A stretch of DNA of 23,752 bases, taken from CAYOLL01 sp964404765 [NCBI: uncultured Gemmatimonadota bacterium] (GTDB lineage: Bacteria; 4572-55). Below are positions 23,692-23,752 of the stretch, piece after piece (within the stretch, counting starts at the first letter, position 1; each line of letters opens with the position of its first letter). Both the position numbers and the translations under genes were made by a program. The DNA is taken from NCBI GenBank assembly GCA_964404765.1, contig CAYOLL010000091.1:1-23752 (forward strand). The letters run 5' to 3'. Under the pieces are notes generated by a model. It was not told where the DNA came from. It did not search any database and worked only from the letters and a program-made list of their open reading frames with translations.

Positions 23692-23752
23692 TTTTTTAAA
23701 TTCAGACCTCCTGATCCGCGTGAATCTGGAGTGAGACCATTTCTGAAGCATG

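Noticed and set aside
23557-23751. 64-codon minus-strand frame at the right edge
   Set aside because: It overlaps the start of the cytosine deaminase in another frame, has a low-complexity basic composition and no ribosome-binding site.

Overview
The window looks like a bacterial chromosome of the FCB superphylum (Bacteroidota / Calditrichota / KSB1-like). The main reasons are a very large secreted protein with a type IX secretion (T9SS) C-terminal sorting domain, a decayed second copy of such a domain end, FCB-style secreted proteins (S74 fibre-like with repeated 'GNVGIGT' motifs, PA14-OmpA), and many palindromic dispersed repeats. The placement is inferred from gene content only. I see no tRNA, rRNA, CRISPR array, transposase or integrase.

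Left part (1-11283, plus strand): a REC-HisKA-HATPase signalling protein; an 800-bp repeat-rich gap holding a copy of another gene's 3' flank, a 175-bp MITE-like nested inverted repeat, a frameshifted T9SS domain end and a terminator; an S74-type secreted fibre-like protein; a gap with repeated CCCTWAGGG quasi-palindromes; and a 2512-residue FnIII/LamG/SbsA-Ig/T9SS surface protein. Several different palindromic repeats lie in frame inside this giant gene. A bidirectional terminator at 11245-11283 closes this half against the opposing half.

Right part (11316-23626, all minus strand). In transcription order: FCY1-like cytosine deaminase, PA14-OmpA outer-membrane protein, DinB-like protein, Bro-N protein, a membrane-anchored DUF4041 + GIY-YIG nuclease resembling the anti-phage protein SNIPE, dihydropyrimidinase (hydA), a beta-barrel-like protein, the HigB/HigA toxin-antitoxin pair, a broken KilA-N gene, an M32 carboxypeptidase and a RhlE-type DEAD-box helicase. 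Cytosine deaminase and dihydropyrimidinase both act on pyrimidines, but defence or phage-type genes separate them.

The most notable structure is at 14231-17560. The 3' end of hydA occurs four times in the same orientation: once in the intact gene and three times as orphan fragments, each followed by a stem-loop. These copies bracket single accessory modules (barrel protein; HigBA; KilA-N remnant), as if successive insertions at the hydA 3' end had each left a displaced gene end. Repeats are also associated with gene ends around the Bro-N/nuclease pair and after the kinase. Other points of interest are the SNIPE-like nuclease paired with Bro-N, the in-frame palindromes of the giant gene, and a helicase whose homology begins at an ATC codon with an ideal Shine-Dalgarno.
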